Below are positions 8,999-17,634 of a stretch of 64,000 bases of DNA, piece by piece. A program made the position numbers and the translations under genes. Within the stretch, counting starts at the first letter, position 1; every line of letters begins with the position of its first letter. The notes under the pieces are model-generated. The model ran no database searches. It had not been told where the DNA came from and saw only the letters and a list, made by a program, of their open reading frames with translations. The stretch comes from Clostridiales bacterium. Lineage in GTDB: Bacteria > Bacillota > Clostridia > Christensenellales > Aristaeellaceae. The stretch covers positions 1 through 64,000 of the forward strand of contig SVGY01000001.1 of assembly GCA_015056145.1 (NCBI GenBank), read 5' to 3'.

Positions 8999-9027
8999 TT
9001 GCAATTAGGTTTCGACTATGTTATAAT
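8999..9027 (+). promoter_or_regulatory. Strong promoter for rpmE
   Basis: TTGCAA (8999-9004), 17 bases, TATAAT (9022-9027), about 50 bases before the rpmE ATG. Confidence 0.75.
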
Positions 9028-9032
9028 TCTGA

Positions 9033-9050
9033 CTGCGCATTTGAGCGCAG
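9033..9050 (+). promoter_or_regulatory. Stem-loop in the rpmE leader
   Basis: CTGCGC (9033-9038) and GCGCAG (9045-9050) form a perfect 6-bp stem with a 6-base loop at the very start of the predicted transcript. It is followed by a further GCATGC palindrome before the AGAGGTG ribosome binding site. Structured L31 leaders that mediate autoregulation are known in several phyla. That this is one is an inference. Confidence 0.4.
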
Positions 9051-9078
9051 CACTGCATGCGCAAAAGAGGTGAAAATC

Positions 9079-9279
9079 ATGAAGGAAAAGATCCATCCCA
9101 AGTATGGCAAGTCTATCGTCCGTTGCGTGTGCGGCGAGACGTTCGAAACCGGCTCCATCAAGCCTGAGCTGAAGGTCGAAATCTGCTCTAAGTGCCATCC
9201 TTTCTATACCGGCAAGCAGAAACTGGTGGACAGCGGTGGACGTGTGGACCGCTTCAAGAAGCGTTTCAACATGGAATAA
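9079..9279 (+). CDS. rpmE: Large-subunit ribosomal protein L31 (zinc-binding form)
   Basis: A 66-residue L31. It starts [10 protein letters not shown] and carries the zinc-binding cysteines in RCVCGE and [10 protein letters not shown], so it is the C+ (zinc-containing) form, with the usual [10 protein letters not shown] end. I chose the ATG at 9079, preceded by AGAGGTG and matching the family start; upstream open codons are leader. L31 bridges the 50S subunit and the 30S head, and the zinc form is replaced by a zinc-free paralogue under zinc limitation in many bacteria. It has its own promoter and terminator and stands before yqhQ-prmC-prfA, the usual Firmicutes order. Confidence 0.97.
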   Translation: MKEKIHPKYGKSIVRCVCGETFETGSIKPELKVEICSKCHPFYTGKQKLVDSGGRVDRFKKRFNME

Positions 9280-9286
9280 GCCATTC

Positions 9287-9317
9287 AAAAGAGCTCCCCT
9301 TTGCGGGTGCTCTTTTT
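9287..9317 (+). terminator. Intrinsic terminator after rpmE
   Basis: AAAAGAGC (9287-9294) pairs with GCTCTTTT, with a further CCC/GGG inside, and ends in a T-run. Confidence 0.8.
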
Positions 9318-9466
9318 GATTGCTTTTTTGTCCAAACTTTGAATTTTTTCTTTCCTCCCCCTTCCTCCCATTCATTCCGGCAGGAAGGACAGACGCCAGT
9401 GTCGAATTTTTAAGAGGATGAATTTGGAGGATTTTACTCCCATTCCAGAAAGGACATGATTTCTTT

Positions 9467-10570
9467 ATGATCAAAGATAACAAAGCCGCCTGCGGCCGTG
9501 TGGACATCGGCGGACAGGCCGTTATGGAAGGCGTTATGATGAAGGCTCCCAAGGCTATCGCCGTTTCCGTCCGCAAACCGGATAATACTATCGTTACCAA
9601 ACTCAAACCCTACTCTTCTCCTGCAGACAAGCATCCCTGGATGGGTTGGCCCTTTATCCGGGGCATTGTAAGCATGTGCACTATGTTTTCCATGGGCATG
9701 TCCACCCTGCAGGACAGCACTGATATGCTGGGCATGCTGGACGAGGAGCCCACCAAATTTGAGCTCTGGTTGAGCAAAAAGCTGGGCAAGGGCGTAGATA
9801 AAATCGTTATGGGCACCGCCGTTTTTCTTGCTATCATTCTGTCCCTGGGCCTGTTCTTTTTCCTGCCTGAAGCTGTGGCTTCCCTGCTGAAAAAATGGAT
9901 CCATCAGGAATGGCTTGTAAACCTGCTCAGCGGTATTGTGCGTATCTGCCTGCTGATTGGTTATATCCTTTTCTGCGCAAAAGTACCTGATGTTCGCCGT
10001 ACCTTCCAGTATCACGGTGCCGAACACAAAACTGTTTACTGCCACGAGAACAATCTGGCGCTGACCCCCGAAAACGCAAAACAGTTTTCCACGCTGCATC
10101 CTCGCTGCGGTACCAGCTTCCTGCTTATCGTGTTCTTCATTTCCATTATTATCTTTACCACGGTGGGTTATTTCTTTGAAGCTATCGGCTTGCCTATAAC
10201 CAATGTATTCCTGCGCTTTCTGAGCCGTATCATCTTCCTGCCCGTTGTGGCCGGCATCAGTTATGAAATCCTCAAGGGTCTGGCTCATAGCAACGGCAAG
10301 CTTGCCCGCATCCTGCGCTGGCCTGGTCTGCAGATGCAGCGGCTCACCACCAAGGAACCCACCGAGGAAATGCTCGAAGTAGCCATTGTATCCATGAACG
10401 TGGCGCTGTATGGCCTGCCGGAAGGTTGCGAAACCACTCCCGAAGGCTACACTATCATCCGGGATTACCGCATCACTGACCCGGTGCTGCGCAACGAAAT
10501 CCAGCCCGAAGAAACCGTTGCCCCTGCCCAGGCGGAAACGGAAGCGGAAGAAACCGAAAAGGCGGAATAA
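9467..10570 (+). CDS. yqhQ: DUF1385 (YqhQ) membrane protein
   Basis: A 367-residue protein with the DUF1385 signatures DIGGQAVMEGVMMKAP near the N-terminus and FQYHGAEHKTVYCHE in the middle, whose His/Glu residues look metal-binding. Four to five membrane helices are visible (for example FLAIILSLGLFFFLPEA and FLLIVFFISIIIFTTVGYF). The last 40 residues are a Glu/Ala-rich tail. The biochemical function is unknown. The family sits next to prmC and prfA across Firmicutes, as here, with only three bases before prmC. An AAAGGA ribosome binding site lies 12 bases before the ATG. I saw no clear promoter in the 150 bases between the rpmE terminator and this gene. Confidence 0.9.
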   Translation: MIKDNKAACGRVDIGGQAVMEGVMMKAPKAIAVSVRKPDNTIVTKLKPYSSPADKHPWMGWPFIRGIVSMCTMFSMGMSTLQDSTDMLGMLDEEPTKFELWLSKKLGKGVDKIVMGTAVFLAIILSLGLFFFLPEAVASLLKKWIHQEWLVNLLSGIVRICLLIGYILFCAKVPDVRRTFQYHGAEHKTVYCHENNLALTPENAKQFSTLHPRCGTSFLLIVFFISIIIFTTVGYFFEAIGLPITNVFLRFLSRIIFLPVVAGISYEILKGLAHSNGKLARILRWPGLQMQRLTTKEPTEEMLEVAIVSMNVALYGLPEGCETTPEGYTIIRDYRITDPVLRNEIQPEETVAPAQAETEAEETEKAE

Positions 10571-10573
10571 ACG

Positions 10574-11416
10574 ATGACCATCGGCGAGGCTCTGACCCAT
10601 TCCCGGATTCTTTTGGAAAAACACGGGATTCCTGACCCCGAAACGGATTCCCTGCTGCTTGTTTCCCACATCGCCGGGCTTGATATGCTTATGACCCGCC
10701 TTGAAAAAAACCGCCCTCTGACCACAGAGCAGGAGCAGCGTTTATCGTCGCTCCTGCTTTCACGCACCCAGAGAAAACCTCTGCAATACCTTCTCGGAGA
10801 GCAATGGTTTTACGGCAGGCGTTTTATTGTAGATAAAAGGGTACTGATCCCCCGACAGGAAACAGAAAGCCTGTGCAGCCTTGCCATCAGCTTTCTAACC
10901 GACCGCAAAAACGGTATCGCACTGGATCTTTGTACCGGCAGCGGAGCCATCGCTGTAACCCTCGCTGCGGAATGCCCACACATTCAGGTATACGCCAGCG
11001 ACTTAAGCCCGGACGCTCTTGATGTTGCCAGAATGAATGCCACCGCAAATCAGGTAACCGTCTCTTTCTGTGAGGGTGATCTTTTTGAAGCCGTCTCTGA
11101 AGGTTTGCGGTTTGATGTCATTATTTCCAACCCGCCCTATATTCCCAGTGCTGATTGCAAAAATCTTCAGCAAGAAGTGCTGAAGGAACCTGTTATGGCG
11201 CTGGATGGTGGTGGGGACGGTCTTGATTTTTACCGGCGCATTGTAACGGAAGCGCCCCATTACCTGAAACCCGGCGGAGCCCTTATGATGGAAATCGGAT
11301 ACGATCAGGGCGAAAAAGTATCCAGCATGTGTGTAAATGCTGGATACGTCGATGTTTTGGTTCATCGGGATCTGTACGGGCAGCAGCGCATGGTAACAGG
11401 CAAACGACCGCTTTGA
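10574..11416 (+). CDS. prmC: Release factor glutamine methyltransferase PrmC
   Basis: A 280-residue S-adenosylmethionine-dependent methyltransferase that methylates the Gln of the GGQ motif in release factors. It has the N-terminal helical RF-binding domain (about 1-85), the SAM-binding loop LDLCTGSGAIAV and the diagnostic IISNPPYIPS. It stands directly before prfA, which encodes its substrate RF1; this pairing is conserved in most bacteria. The ribosome binding site is AAGGCGG, inside the last codons of yqhQ, so translation is likely coupled. Confidence 0.96.
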   Translation: MTIGEALTHSRILLEKHGIPDPETDSLLLVSHIAGLDMLMTRLEKNRPLTTEQEQRLSSLLLSRTQRKPLQYLLGEQWFYGRRFIVDKRVLIPRQETESLCSLAISFLTDRKNGIALDLCTGSGAIAVTLAAECPHIQVYASDLSPDALDVARMNATANQVTVSFCEGDLFEAVSEGLRFDVIISNPPYIPSADCKNLQQEVLKEPVMALDGGGDGLDFYRRIVTEAPHYLKPGGALMMEIGYDQGEKVSSMCVNAGYVDVLVHRDLYGQQRMVTGKRPL

Positions 11417-11441
11417 TTCTGCCTGCGATGGAGGAAAAGGA

Positions 11442-12512
11442 ATGTTTCAACAATTCGACTGGCTGGAAGGCCGTTATCAGGAGCTTACAGAGGAGCTGAA
11501 CCAGCCGGAAACCATTCTGAATCAGCCCTTGTGGCGCAAGCTTCTCAAGGAACACAGCGAACTGGAACCCAAGCTGAATGCCTACCACGAGTATTGCAAG
11601 CTGGAAAAAGAAGAAGCAGAAGCCAGAGAATTGCTCTCCCAGCCAGAAATGGCAGAACTGGCAGAGCTTGAACTGGAAAGGCTTGTGTTGGAGAAAGCTG
11701 CCAAGGAACAGGAACTGAAACTTCTTCTGCTGCCCAAAGACCCCGACGAGGACAAAAGCATTGTTTTGGAAATACGTCAGGGTGCAGGCGGTGATGAGGC
11801 CGCCCTTTTCGCTGCCGACCTTCTCAGGATGTACACCCGCTACGCCGAGCGCCACCGTTTCACTGTGGAGCCCGTAAGCATATCCATGACGGAGCTCGGC
11901 GGGGTGAAGGAAGCCATCCTTACCATTTCCGGAAGCGGCGTGTTTGGCAGACTGAAGTTTGAATCCGGCGTGCATCGTGTAAAGCGTGTGCCGGAAACCG
12001 AGTCCTCGGGAAGGCTGCACACCAGCACCTGTACCGTGGCAGTTTTGCCGGAAGCAGAGGAAATGGAGCTGACCCTCTCTCCGGAGGACCTTCGCATCGA
12101 CACTTTCCGTTCCTCGGGCCACGGCGGGCAATATGTCAACACCACGGACAGCGCAGTCCGCATTACCCATATCCCCACAGGAATTGTTGCCACCTGCCAG
12201 GATGAAAAAAGCCAGCTGAAAAACCGTGACAAGGCCATGCGTGTGTTGCGTACCCGCCTGTACGACAAAATGCGGGAGGAAACTGATACCGCCTACGCAG
12301 AGCTTCGCCGGGGCCTCATCGGCGGCGGAGAACGCAGCGAGCGTATAAGAACCTACCATTTCCTGCAAAGCTATGTAAAGGATCACCGCATAGGGCTTAC
12401 CCTTAACCGGGTCGGCGATACCCTGGACGGCGATCTGGACGAGATCATCAACGCACTGCTGATGACCGAGCAGATGGATAAGCTAAAGAAACTTGGAGAA
12501 CAACGCATATGA
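11442..12512 (+). CDS. prfA: Peptide chain release factor 1
   Basis: A 356-residue RF1, which reads UAA and UAG stop codons and triggers peptide release. The GGQ loop is present in RSSGHGGQYVN. The stop-recognition region is RVPETESSGRLHTSTCTV, where PET stands at the PxT codon-recognition motif of RF1 (RF2 has SPF). Length and all segments are normal. GGAGGAAAAGG precedes the ATG. The stop codon overlaps the start of ywlC by four bases (ATGA). Confidence 0.97.
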   Translation: MFQQFDWLEGRYQELTEELNQPETILNQPLWRKLLKEHSELEPKLNAYHEYCKLEKEEAEARELLSQPEMAELAELELERLVLEKAAKEQELKLLLLPKDPDEDKSIVLEIRQGAGGDEAALFAADLLRMYTRYAERHRFTVEPVSISMTELGGVKEAILTISGSGVFGRLKFESGVHRVKRVPETESSGRLHTSTCTVAVLPEAEEMELTLSPEDLRIDTFRSSGHGGQYVNTTDSAVRITHIPTGIVATCQDEKSQLKNRDKAMRVLRTRLYDKMREETDTAYAELRRGLIGGGERSERIRTYHFLQSYVKDHRIGLTLNRVGDTLDGDLDEIINALLMTEQMDKLKKLGEQRI

Positions 12513-13561
12513 TCGATACACAGCTGCTTATGCCAACGGAGGAATCCATCCAACTTGCTGCACAACTACTTGAAAGAGGACAGTTGGTTGGTTTTCCCAC
12601 GGAAACTGTTTACGGGCTTGGTGCCAATGCTCTTGACCCCGAGGCGGCGCTTTCCATTTTTGCTGCCAAGGGCCGTCCGGCGGATAATCCACTCATTGTG
12701 CATGTGGCAGAACCGGAACAGCTGGAACCCCTGTGCCATGTAAACAGTACCGCCCTCAAGCTGATGGATGTTTTCTGTCCCGGCCCCCTGACCATGATTC
12801 TTCCGAAAAAGGAAATCGTGCCCATGGAAGTAACTGCCGGTCTTAACAGCGTAGCCGTGCGCATACCTTCCCATCCTGTAGCCCGGGCCATGTTGAAAGC
12901 ATGCAAACTGCCTATTGCAGCCCCCAGCGCCAACACCAGCGGAAAGCCCAGCCCCACCTCAGCCAAACATGTTATGGACGACCTGAAAGGCAAGCTGCCC
13001 TTGATTCTCGATGGCGGAGAGTGTGAAGTGGGCCTGGAAAGTACGGTTCTTGACCTGACCTCCTCCGTGCCCACAATTCTAAGACCCGGCGGAGTTACAC
13101 CGGAAATGCTGCTGACCGTTCTTGAGGAAGTCCGTATTGCTGACAGTATCCTCCGGCCCCTTCAGGAAGGAGAGAAAGCCCTCTCTCCCGGCATGCGCTA
13201 CAAGCACTATGCACCTACCGGCAAGCTGACCATGGTTCGGGGAAGACCCGAAAACGTAGCTGGCTGCATCCGCCGCCATACGGAGGCTGCAAAAGCGCAG
13301 GGTCAGAAAGTACGCATACTTGCCTTTGATGAGCATCGTGATATGTACAGCGGCCTTGAAAGCGTTTCTATCGGCAGCCTGAATCAACCGCAGTGTGCAG
13401 CACAGAAGCTCTTTTCCATTCTGCGCAGCGCAGATGATGACAGCATCCCTCTGTTGTTCAGTGAAACTCTTCCTGCCAGCGGCATTGGCCTGGCCTTTAT
13501 GAACCGTCTCTGCAGGGCTGCCGGCTTTAACGAGATTGATGCGGATGCCGGGGAGGAATGA
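12509..13561 (+). CDS. ywlC: L-threonylcarbamoyladenylate synthase (Sua5/YwlC)
   Basis: A 350-residue enzyme that makes threonylcarbamoyl-AMP from threonine, bicarbonate and ATP, the first step of the t6A modification at tRNA A37. The N-terminal TsaC/YrdC domain (about 12-200) holds FPTETVYGLG, KGRPADNPLIVH and the SANTSGKPSPTSA loop. The C-terminal Sua5 domain (about 220-345) marks it as the long form typical of Gram-positives. It overlaps prfA by ATGA, so the two are translationally coupled. The partner enzymes TsaB, TsaD and TsaE are not in the window. Confidence 0.95.
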   Translation: MIDTQLLMPTEESIQLAAQLLERGQLVGFPTETVYGLGANALDPEAALSIFAAKGRPADNPLIVHVAEPEQLEPLCHVNSTALKLMDVFCPGPLTMILPKKEIVPMEVTAGLNSVAVRIPSHPVARAMLKACKLPIAAPSANTSGKPSPTSAKHVMDDLKGKLPLILDGGECEVGLESTVLDLTSSVPTILRPGGVTPEMLLTVLEEVRIADSILRPLQEGEKALSPGMRYKHYAPTGKLTMVRGRPENVAGCIRRHTEAAKAQGQKVRILAFDEHRDMYSGLESVSIGSLNQPQCAAQKLFSILRSADDDSIPLLFSETLPASGIGLAFMNRLCRAAGFNEIDADAGEE

Positions 13562-13564
13562 ACC

Positions 13565-14002
13565 TTGACTACTGTTTTGTTTATTTGTACCGGCAACACC
13601 TGCCGAAGTCCCATGGCTGCATGCCTCTTTAACGAAATGTGCAGACGCAGCGGCGAAACAGAGCTGCAAGCCTTTTCTGCCGGCATCTGCACAGCTGACG
13701 GCCTTCCCGCATCAGAAGGAGCCATTCATGCTATGGCTTCAAGAGGACTTTCCCTTACTGGCCACCGCTCCTGCATGATCAATAGGACTCTTTTGGAAAA
13801 TGCGGATGTTATTATGGGTGTCAGCCGTCGGCACATCGATTCCATTCGCACGATGTTCCCGGGTCTCACTGCGGAAATGCGCTGGTTTAACCCGGAAATT
13901 TCTGATCCATATCAGGGCAGTGACGCCCTGTATGAGCATACCGCCGGGGAAATGGAACCGCAGGTCGCTGCGCTGTTCCATTTGCTGGCAACCAAAGCAT
14001 AA
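13565..14002 (+). CDS. ywlE: Low-molecular-weight phosphatase, YwlE-type protein-arginine phosphatase
   Basis: A 145-residue low-molecular-weight protein phosphatase. The P-loop is CTGNTCRSP (Cys8, Thr12, Arg14), and the general-acid loop is ISDPYQGS. In Bacillus YwlE the Thr in this loop, where tyrosine phosphatases have Ile or Leu, selects phospho-arginine, so this protein is predicted to reverse McsB phosphorylation; mcsB is encoded 30 kb away in the window. It starts with TTG at 13565 after GGGAGGAATGAACC. It lies three bases after ywlC, the same order as ywlC-ywlE neighbours in Bacillus. Arginine specificity is inferred from that one residue. Confidence 0.88.
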   Translation: MTTVLFICTGNTCRSPMAACLFNEMCRRSGETELQAFSAGICTADGLPASEGAIHAMASRGLSLTGHRSCMINRTLLENADVIMGVSRRHIDSIRTMFPGLTAEMRWFNPEISDPYQGSDALYEHTAGEMEPQVAALFHLLATKA

Positions 14003-14015
14003 AGGAGGAAAACGT

Positions 14016-15710
14016 ATGAAACTGACTTTTTTAGGTGCCGCACATGAAGTAACCGGCAGTCGGTTTTTGCTGGAGGCTTGCGGCAAATACATCATGGTGG
14101 ACTATGGCATGGAGCAAGGCATGGATGTATACCAAAACGCTGAGCTGCCCATTATGGAAGCCCAGATTGATTATGTGCTCCTGACTCATGCGCATATCGA
14201 CCACAGCGGTTATCTGCCTTTGCTTTACAAAAACGGCTTCCGGGGCAAGATTTTCTCCACGGATACCACAGCCGATCTGTGCCGCATCATGCTGCTGGAC
14301 TCTGCTTACATTCAGGAAAGCGATGCAGAATACAAAAACCGTAAAGCCCAGCGCAGTGGTCGTCCCCTTGTGGAGCCGCTTTACACTCAGGCTCATGCCC
14401 TGGCTACCTGTGACCTGTTTGTACCCTGCAAATATGAGCAGCAGGTGGAACTTTGCGATGGCATTTCCATCCGTATGGAGGATGTAGGGCATCTGATGGG
14501 CTCTGCTTCCATCGAGGTTCGTGTTACCGAAGGCAACGAAACCAAAACCATCGTTTTCTCCGGCGATATCGGCAATCTGAATCAACCCTTGCTGCGGGAT
14601 CCCCAGTACATGATCAAGGCTGATTATGTGGTAATGGAATCCACTTATGGCGACCGTACCCACGGCCCTGTACCGGATTACATCGGCGAATTGACCAAAA
14701 TCCTCCAGGAAACCCTGGATCGTGGTGGCAACGTCGTTATTCCCAGTTTCGCCGTGGGCCGTACGCAGGAAATGCTCTACTTTATCCGTCACATCAAGGA
14801 GCATGGCCTTGTAAAGGGGCACGACGGCTTCCCCGTATATGTGGACAGCCCCCTGGCCATCGAGGCAACCAAGGTATTTAATCAAAACACCATGGAGTGT
14901 GCCGACGAAGATACCGTGGAACTCATCAAGCGGGGCATCAATCCCATCTCCTTCGATGATCTGCGCCTTGCGGTATCTTCCGAAGAAAGCAAGCAGATCA
15001 ATGTTGACCCGGAGCCCAAGGTGATTATTTCCGCCAGCGGTATGTGCGATGCGGGTCGTGTGCGCCATCACCTGAAGCATAACCTGTGGCGGCCAGAATC
15101 CACGATTCTGTTCGTAGGCTATCAGAGCAACGGCACCCTTGGACGCAGCCTCATTGAGGGTGTGGATAAGGTAAAACTCTTCGGAGAAACCATTCAGGTT
15201 TGCGCTCACGTTACCGCTCTCGCCGGCGTTAGTGGTCACGCAGACCAAAACGGCTTGCTCACCTGGATCGGCCATTTTGACCCCAAACCCCAGCATGTGT
15301 TTGTGGTACACGGCGACGATGACGTTGTGGGAGTGTTTGAGGGCCTTTTGAAGCAGGAATTCGACCTCAGCGCCTCTGCCCCCTACAACGGTGAAACCTG
15401 GGATCTTTCCACCTTCACCAAGACCGCAGAGGGCAACCATACCAAGCTGGTCAAGGCTGACAAGGCCATTGCTGCCAGCGATGCGGTGCCGGAAAAGAAC
15501 GAAACCGCACCTGTTGCCAAGCAGGAAGCCAAGAAACCCGCCAAGCAGGAAAAGCTCTCCGCAGCCTATTCCAGCCTGTTGGTTGCTGGCGAAAAGCTTG
15601 CCGACCTCCTCGTTCGCATGAAGAACTACACCAAGAAGGAACAGCAGAAGATGACCAACGGAATCTATACGCTGATCCGGAAATACGAACGTCGCAGCAA
15701 ACGCAGATAA
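14016..15710 (+). CDS. MBL-fold beta-CASP RNA-processing nuclease
   Basis: A 564-residue metallo-beta-lactamase/beta-CASP protein of the YSH1/CPSF-73 group, predicted to cut or trim RNA. The zinc site motif is LTHAHIDHSG (His58, His60, Asp62, His63). Later MBL and beta-CASP motifs are seen in VMESTYGDR, IPSFAVGRTQEML, VIISASGMCDAGRV and LAGVSGHADQNGL. A charged Lys/Ala/Glu-rich linker and a short helical tail close the protein. AAAGGAGG precedes the ATG at 14016; the frame stays open upstream, but that segment overlaps ywlE in another frame. It is the last gene of the translation operon and ends at a shared terminator. It is not an RNase J by size or layout. Confidence 0.9.
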   Translation: MKLTFLGAAHEVTGSRFLLEACGKYIMVDYGMEQGMDVYQNAELPIMEAQIDYVLLTHAHIDHSGYLPLLYKNGFRGKIFSTDTTADLCRIMLLDSAYIQESDAEYKNRKAQRSGRPLVEPLYTQAHALATCDLFVPCKYEQQVELCDGISIRMEDVGHLMGSASIEVRVTEGNETKTIVFSGDIGNLNQPLLRDPQYMIKADYVVMESTYGDRTHGPVPDYIGELTKILQETLDRGGNVVIPSFAVGRTQEMLYFIRHIKEHGLVKGHDGFPVYVDSPLAIEATKVFNQNTMECADEDTVELIKRGINPISFDDLRLAVSSEESKQINVDPEPKVIISASGMCDAGRVRHHLKHNLWRPESTILFVGYQSNGTLGRSLIEGVDKVKLFGETIQVCAHVTALAGVSGHADQNGLLTWIGHFDPKPQHVFVVHGDDDVVGVFEGLLKQEFDLSASAPYNGETWDLSTFTKTAEGNHTKLVKADKAIAASDAVPEKNETAPVAKQEAKKPAKQEKLSAAYSSLLVAGEKLADLLVRMKNYTKKEQQKMTNGIYTLIRKYERRSKRR

Positions 15711-15716
15711 TATCAC

Positions 15717-15761
15717 AAAAAACCGCCCGTGTTTCTTTCAATGAAGCATGGGCGGTTTTTG
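15717..15761. terminator. Bidirectional intrinsic terminator
   Basis: A-run plus CCGCCCGTG and CATGGGCGG plus T-run form a stem that works in both directions between the converging nuclease and ATP-grasp genes. Confidence 0.85.
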
Positions 15762-15772
15762 TATTGAAAGGT

Positions 15773-16624
15773 TCAAATCCTGTTTTTTATTTCCTTCAGG
15801 TAAAGGGAAACAATGTCAATATCGCTGGTCTGGTACAGCATGCGGCTCCCTACCACATCCTCCACCTCGCCGATGATGGGTCCGTCTGTGTCGTAAAGAA
15901 AATCAATACCCGCAAAACAGAGGGGGGCACCGGCCTGATCAAAGCGCCGGATCACCTCGTTGGCAAGGCTTTCCTCATCACGGGTCAGAGAATGAAGCGT
16001 AACGTCGCCTCCTTTTTTGAAATTGCTGACGATGCCGCCATCTTTGGAGTGACGCATCACTCCGGCCACGATCTTGCCAAAAAGCACATAAACCCGCAGA
16101 TCCCATCCCCTGTTCTGGGCCACATCCTGCACAAGCCCCGCTTCCGGCAAAATACCGTCTACAGCCTGCTGATATTCAAAAGGATCCTTCACAAGCGTTA
16201 CACGATCGCCACCATGGCTGCAGGCAGGTTTCACAACCTGCGGATAGTGGGAAGGAGCAAACGTGTTGCCGGCAAGAAAGGTAGTCTTGGGCATTGGCAA
16301 ACCTTTCAGAAACTGATAAGTATAGCGCTTATCATTGCATATGTCGCACACCAATGAGCCGTTGAAAACTGGAATACCCATAGCTTCGATATGGCGGCTG
16401 TAAAGCGGAATACGCATCCGGGAGAGTACTGCATCCGGATGTGCTGCTTTCCCGTCCAGCAAAAGATGAGGCATGCCGTATTCATTCATGCACAGGCTGA
16501 GTTTTTCAGTGGTAACGGCCTTGACGGCCAAATCCAGTTCCTTTCCAGCCCTGCGCATGGCGGCAACATAATCCCGGTTCACCCTCAGATCCTTTTCTTC
16601 GTATAAAAGCCAAAGATTCTTCAC
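15773..16624 (-). CDS. RimK-like ATP-grasp protein, second of a tandem pair
   Basis: A 283-residue ATP-grasp protein, related to RimK/LysX/glutathione-synthetase ligases that join a carboxylate to an amine using ATP. Visible parts are the KPACSHGGDRVTLV nucleotide loop, the RDVRI-like segment GWDLRVYVLFGK, and the C-terminal metal strand GIDFLYDTDGPIIGEVED. Here the family's EVNSN metal motif is replaced by EVEDVV, so the second metal-binding Asn is lost. The start is a GTG at 16624 that overlaps the TGA of the upstream gene (GTGA), with AGAGGGAG before it. The two genes are co-transcribed and probably coupled. The substrate is unknown. It could be a ligase, a pseudo-ligase, or a partner subunit of the first protein. 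Confidence 0.82.
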   Translation of the reverse strand: MKNLWLLYEEKDLRVNRDYVAAMRRAGKELDLAVKAVTTEKLSLCMNEYGMPHLLLDGKAAHPDAVLSRMRIPLYSRHIEAMGIPVFNGSLVCDICNDKRYTYQFLKGLPMPKTTFLAGNTFAPSHYPQVVKPACSHGGDRVTLVKDPFEYQQAVDGILPEAGLVQDVAQNRGWDLRVYVLFGKIVAGVMRHSKDGGIVSNFKKGGDVTLHSLTRDEESLANEVIRRFDQAGAPLCFAGIDFLYDTDGPIIGEVEDVVGSRMLYQTSDIDIVSLYLKEIKNRI

Positions 16625-17508
16625 TTTTTCTCCCTCTTTATGCTGGTTTTGATGTGCCGCATAATATCGTCTGCCATGTTCACCCCGGTGCACTCCAGCG
16701 TGGTTTTGAAATGTGCGTTGCTGTTCACCTCGCACAGGATGGGACCCTCCTGCCCGAAAAGAACATCCACGCCAGCATAGTCAAGCCCAAGCCTCTTTAC
16801 AGTGCCAAGCGCAAGCTGGGCCTCTGCTTCCGTTGGCGTATAGGGTTCCATGGAACCCCCAAGGGTGAGATTGCTTCTGAAGTCTCCATTATTGCTATGG
16901 CGCAGGATACTGGCCACAATTCTCTCCCCCACCACATTGATGCGTACATCCCGCCCCATGCTTTCTGCAACAGGTTTTTGGAACAGAAGAGGCGTTCCCT
17001 GATGCTGTTTGGTAAGTGCGCGCAATTCCTCCATATTTTCGGCAAGATATACCTGCTGCCCAAAGGAACCAAAGCACTCCTTTACAACCACAGGAAATCC
17101 AAACGTATCAGCGATGGATTCAAGAAAATCCATGTGAGGATAGCCGATATTGGAAAAAGTCTTTGGAGCAAGGATCGTTTCCGGCATGCGGATAGAAGAA
17201 TCGCCCCGCAGAGAAAGCCAGGTAAGCGCCTTATCATCGCATTTGCGGATAGCATCTGCACTGTTAAACAGCCGCATTCCTTCTTGTTCCAAAAGCATTG
17301 CCAGCTGTACGTCCTTATCCCAAAAAAGGCAGAAATCGAATGCCTCCGCCGAAAAAACACCTGTGCACAGTTGAGCAGTCACCTCCGCATTGGTAAGCAC
17401 ATCCAGATGAATTTCTTCCTTTTCTGCGGCTACACTCAGGGTATGATAAATATCATCAAACTTATTGGTTTTCAAAAAGGCGTTAACCACCATCAGGCCG
17501 TGAAGCAC
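16621..17508 (-). CDS. RimK-like ATP-grasp ligase, first of a tandem pair
   Basis: A 295-residue ATP-grasp ligase of the RimK family. Motifs are VVVKECFGSFGQQVYL (nucleotide loop), SMGRDVRINVVG, LRHSNNGDFRSNL (phosphate-anchoring region) and VDVLFGQEGPILCEVNSN, with the Glu and Asn metal ligands intact. It should therefore be active, forming an amide bond between an unknown acid and amine. The start is GTG at 17508 with GAGGAGG seven bases upstream. It is read from a good promoter in the gap shared with the divergent AT-rich orphan. It precedes a second, more degenerate ATP-grasp gene. No precursor peptide or transporter gene lies next to the pair. Confidence 0.88.
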   Translation of the reverse strand: MLHGLMVVNAFLKTNKFDDIYHTLSVAAEKEEIHLDVLTNAEVTAQLCTGVFSAEAFDFCLFWDKDVQLAMLLEQEGMRLFNSADAIRKCDDKALTWLSLRGDSSIRMPETILAPKTFSNIGYPHMDFLESIADTFGFPVVVKECFGSFGQQVYLAENMEELRALTKQHQGTPLLFQKPVAESMGRDVRINVVGERIVASILRHSNNGDFRSNLTLGGSMEPYTPTEAEAQLALGTVKRLGLDYAGVDVLFGQEGPILCEVNSNAHFKTTLECTGVNMADDIMRHIKTSIKREKK

Positions 17509-17541
17509 AACAAAGCCTCCTCGGATATTGATTGCCTGAAA

Positions 17542-17571
17542 AGTCTATCACGGCGGCGAGAGGATTGTCAA
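17542..17571 (-). promoter_or_regulatory. Promoter for the ATP-grasp pair
   Basis: Minus strand TTGACA (17566-17571), 18 bases, TAGACT (17542-17547), 34 bases before the GTG start. Confidence 0.65.
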
Positions 17572-17634
17572 CTGAACGAAAATGAAGTTTATTTCAAAAA
17601 ATAGTCCGTATATTCTAATATATATTCCAAATGC

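Noticed and set aside
9400-9406. TGTCGAA, the core of a Spo0A box
   Set aside because: A single 7-base match with no clear promoter nearby is expected by chance.
9418-9459. Possible 13-codon upstream reading frame before yqhQ
   Set aside because: The AAGAGG is almost touching its ATG and nothing in the peptide suggests attenuation.
14031-15716. A 561-codon open frame on the minus strand
   Set aside because: It is the shadow of the beta-CASP nuclease gene, whose family motifs are clear on the plus strand.
15769-15781. GGTTCAAATCC resembles a tRNA T-loop
   Set aside because: No acceptor, D or anticodon stem can be formed around it, and it lies at the coding end of an ATP-grasp gene.
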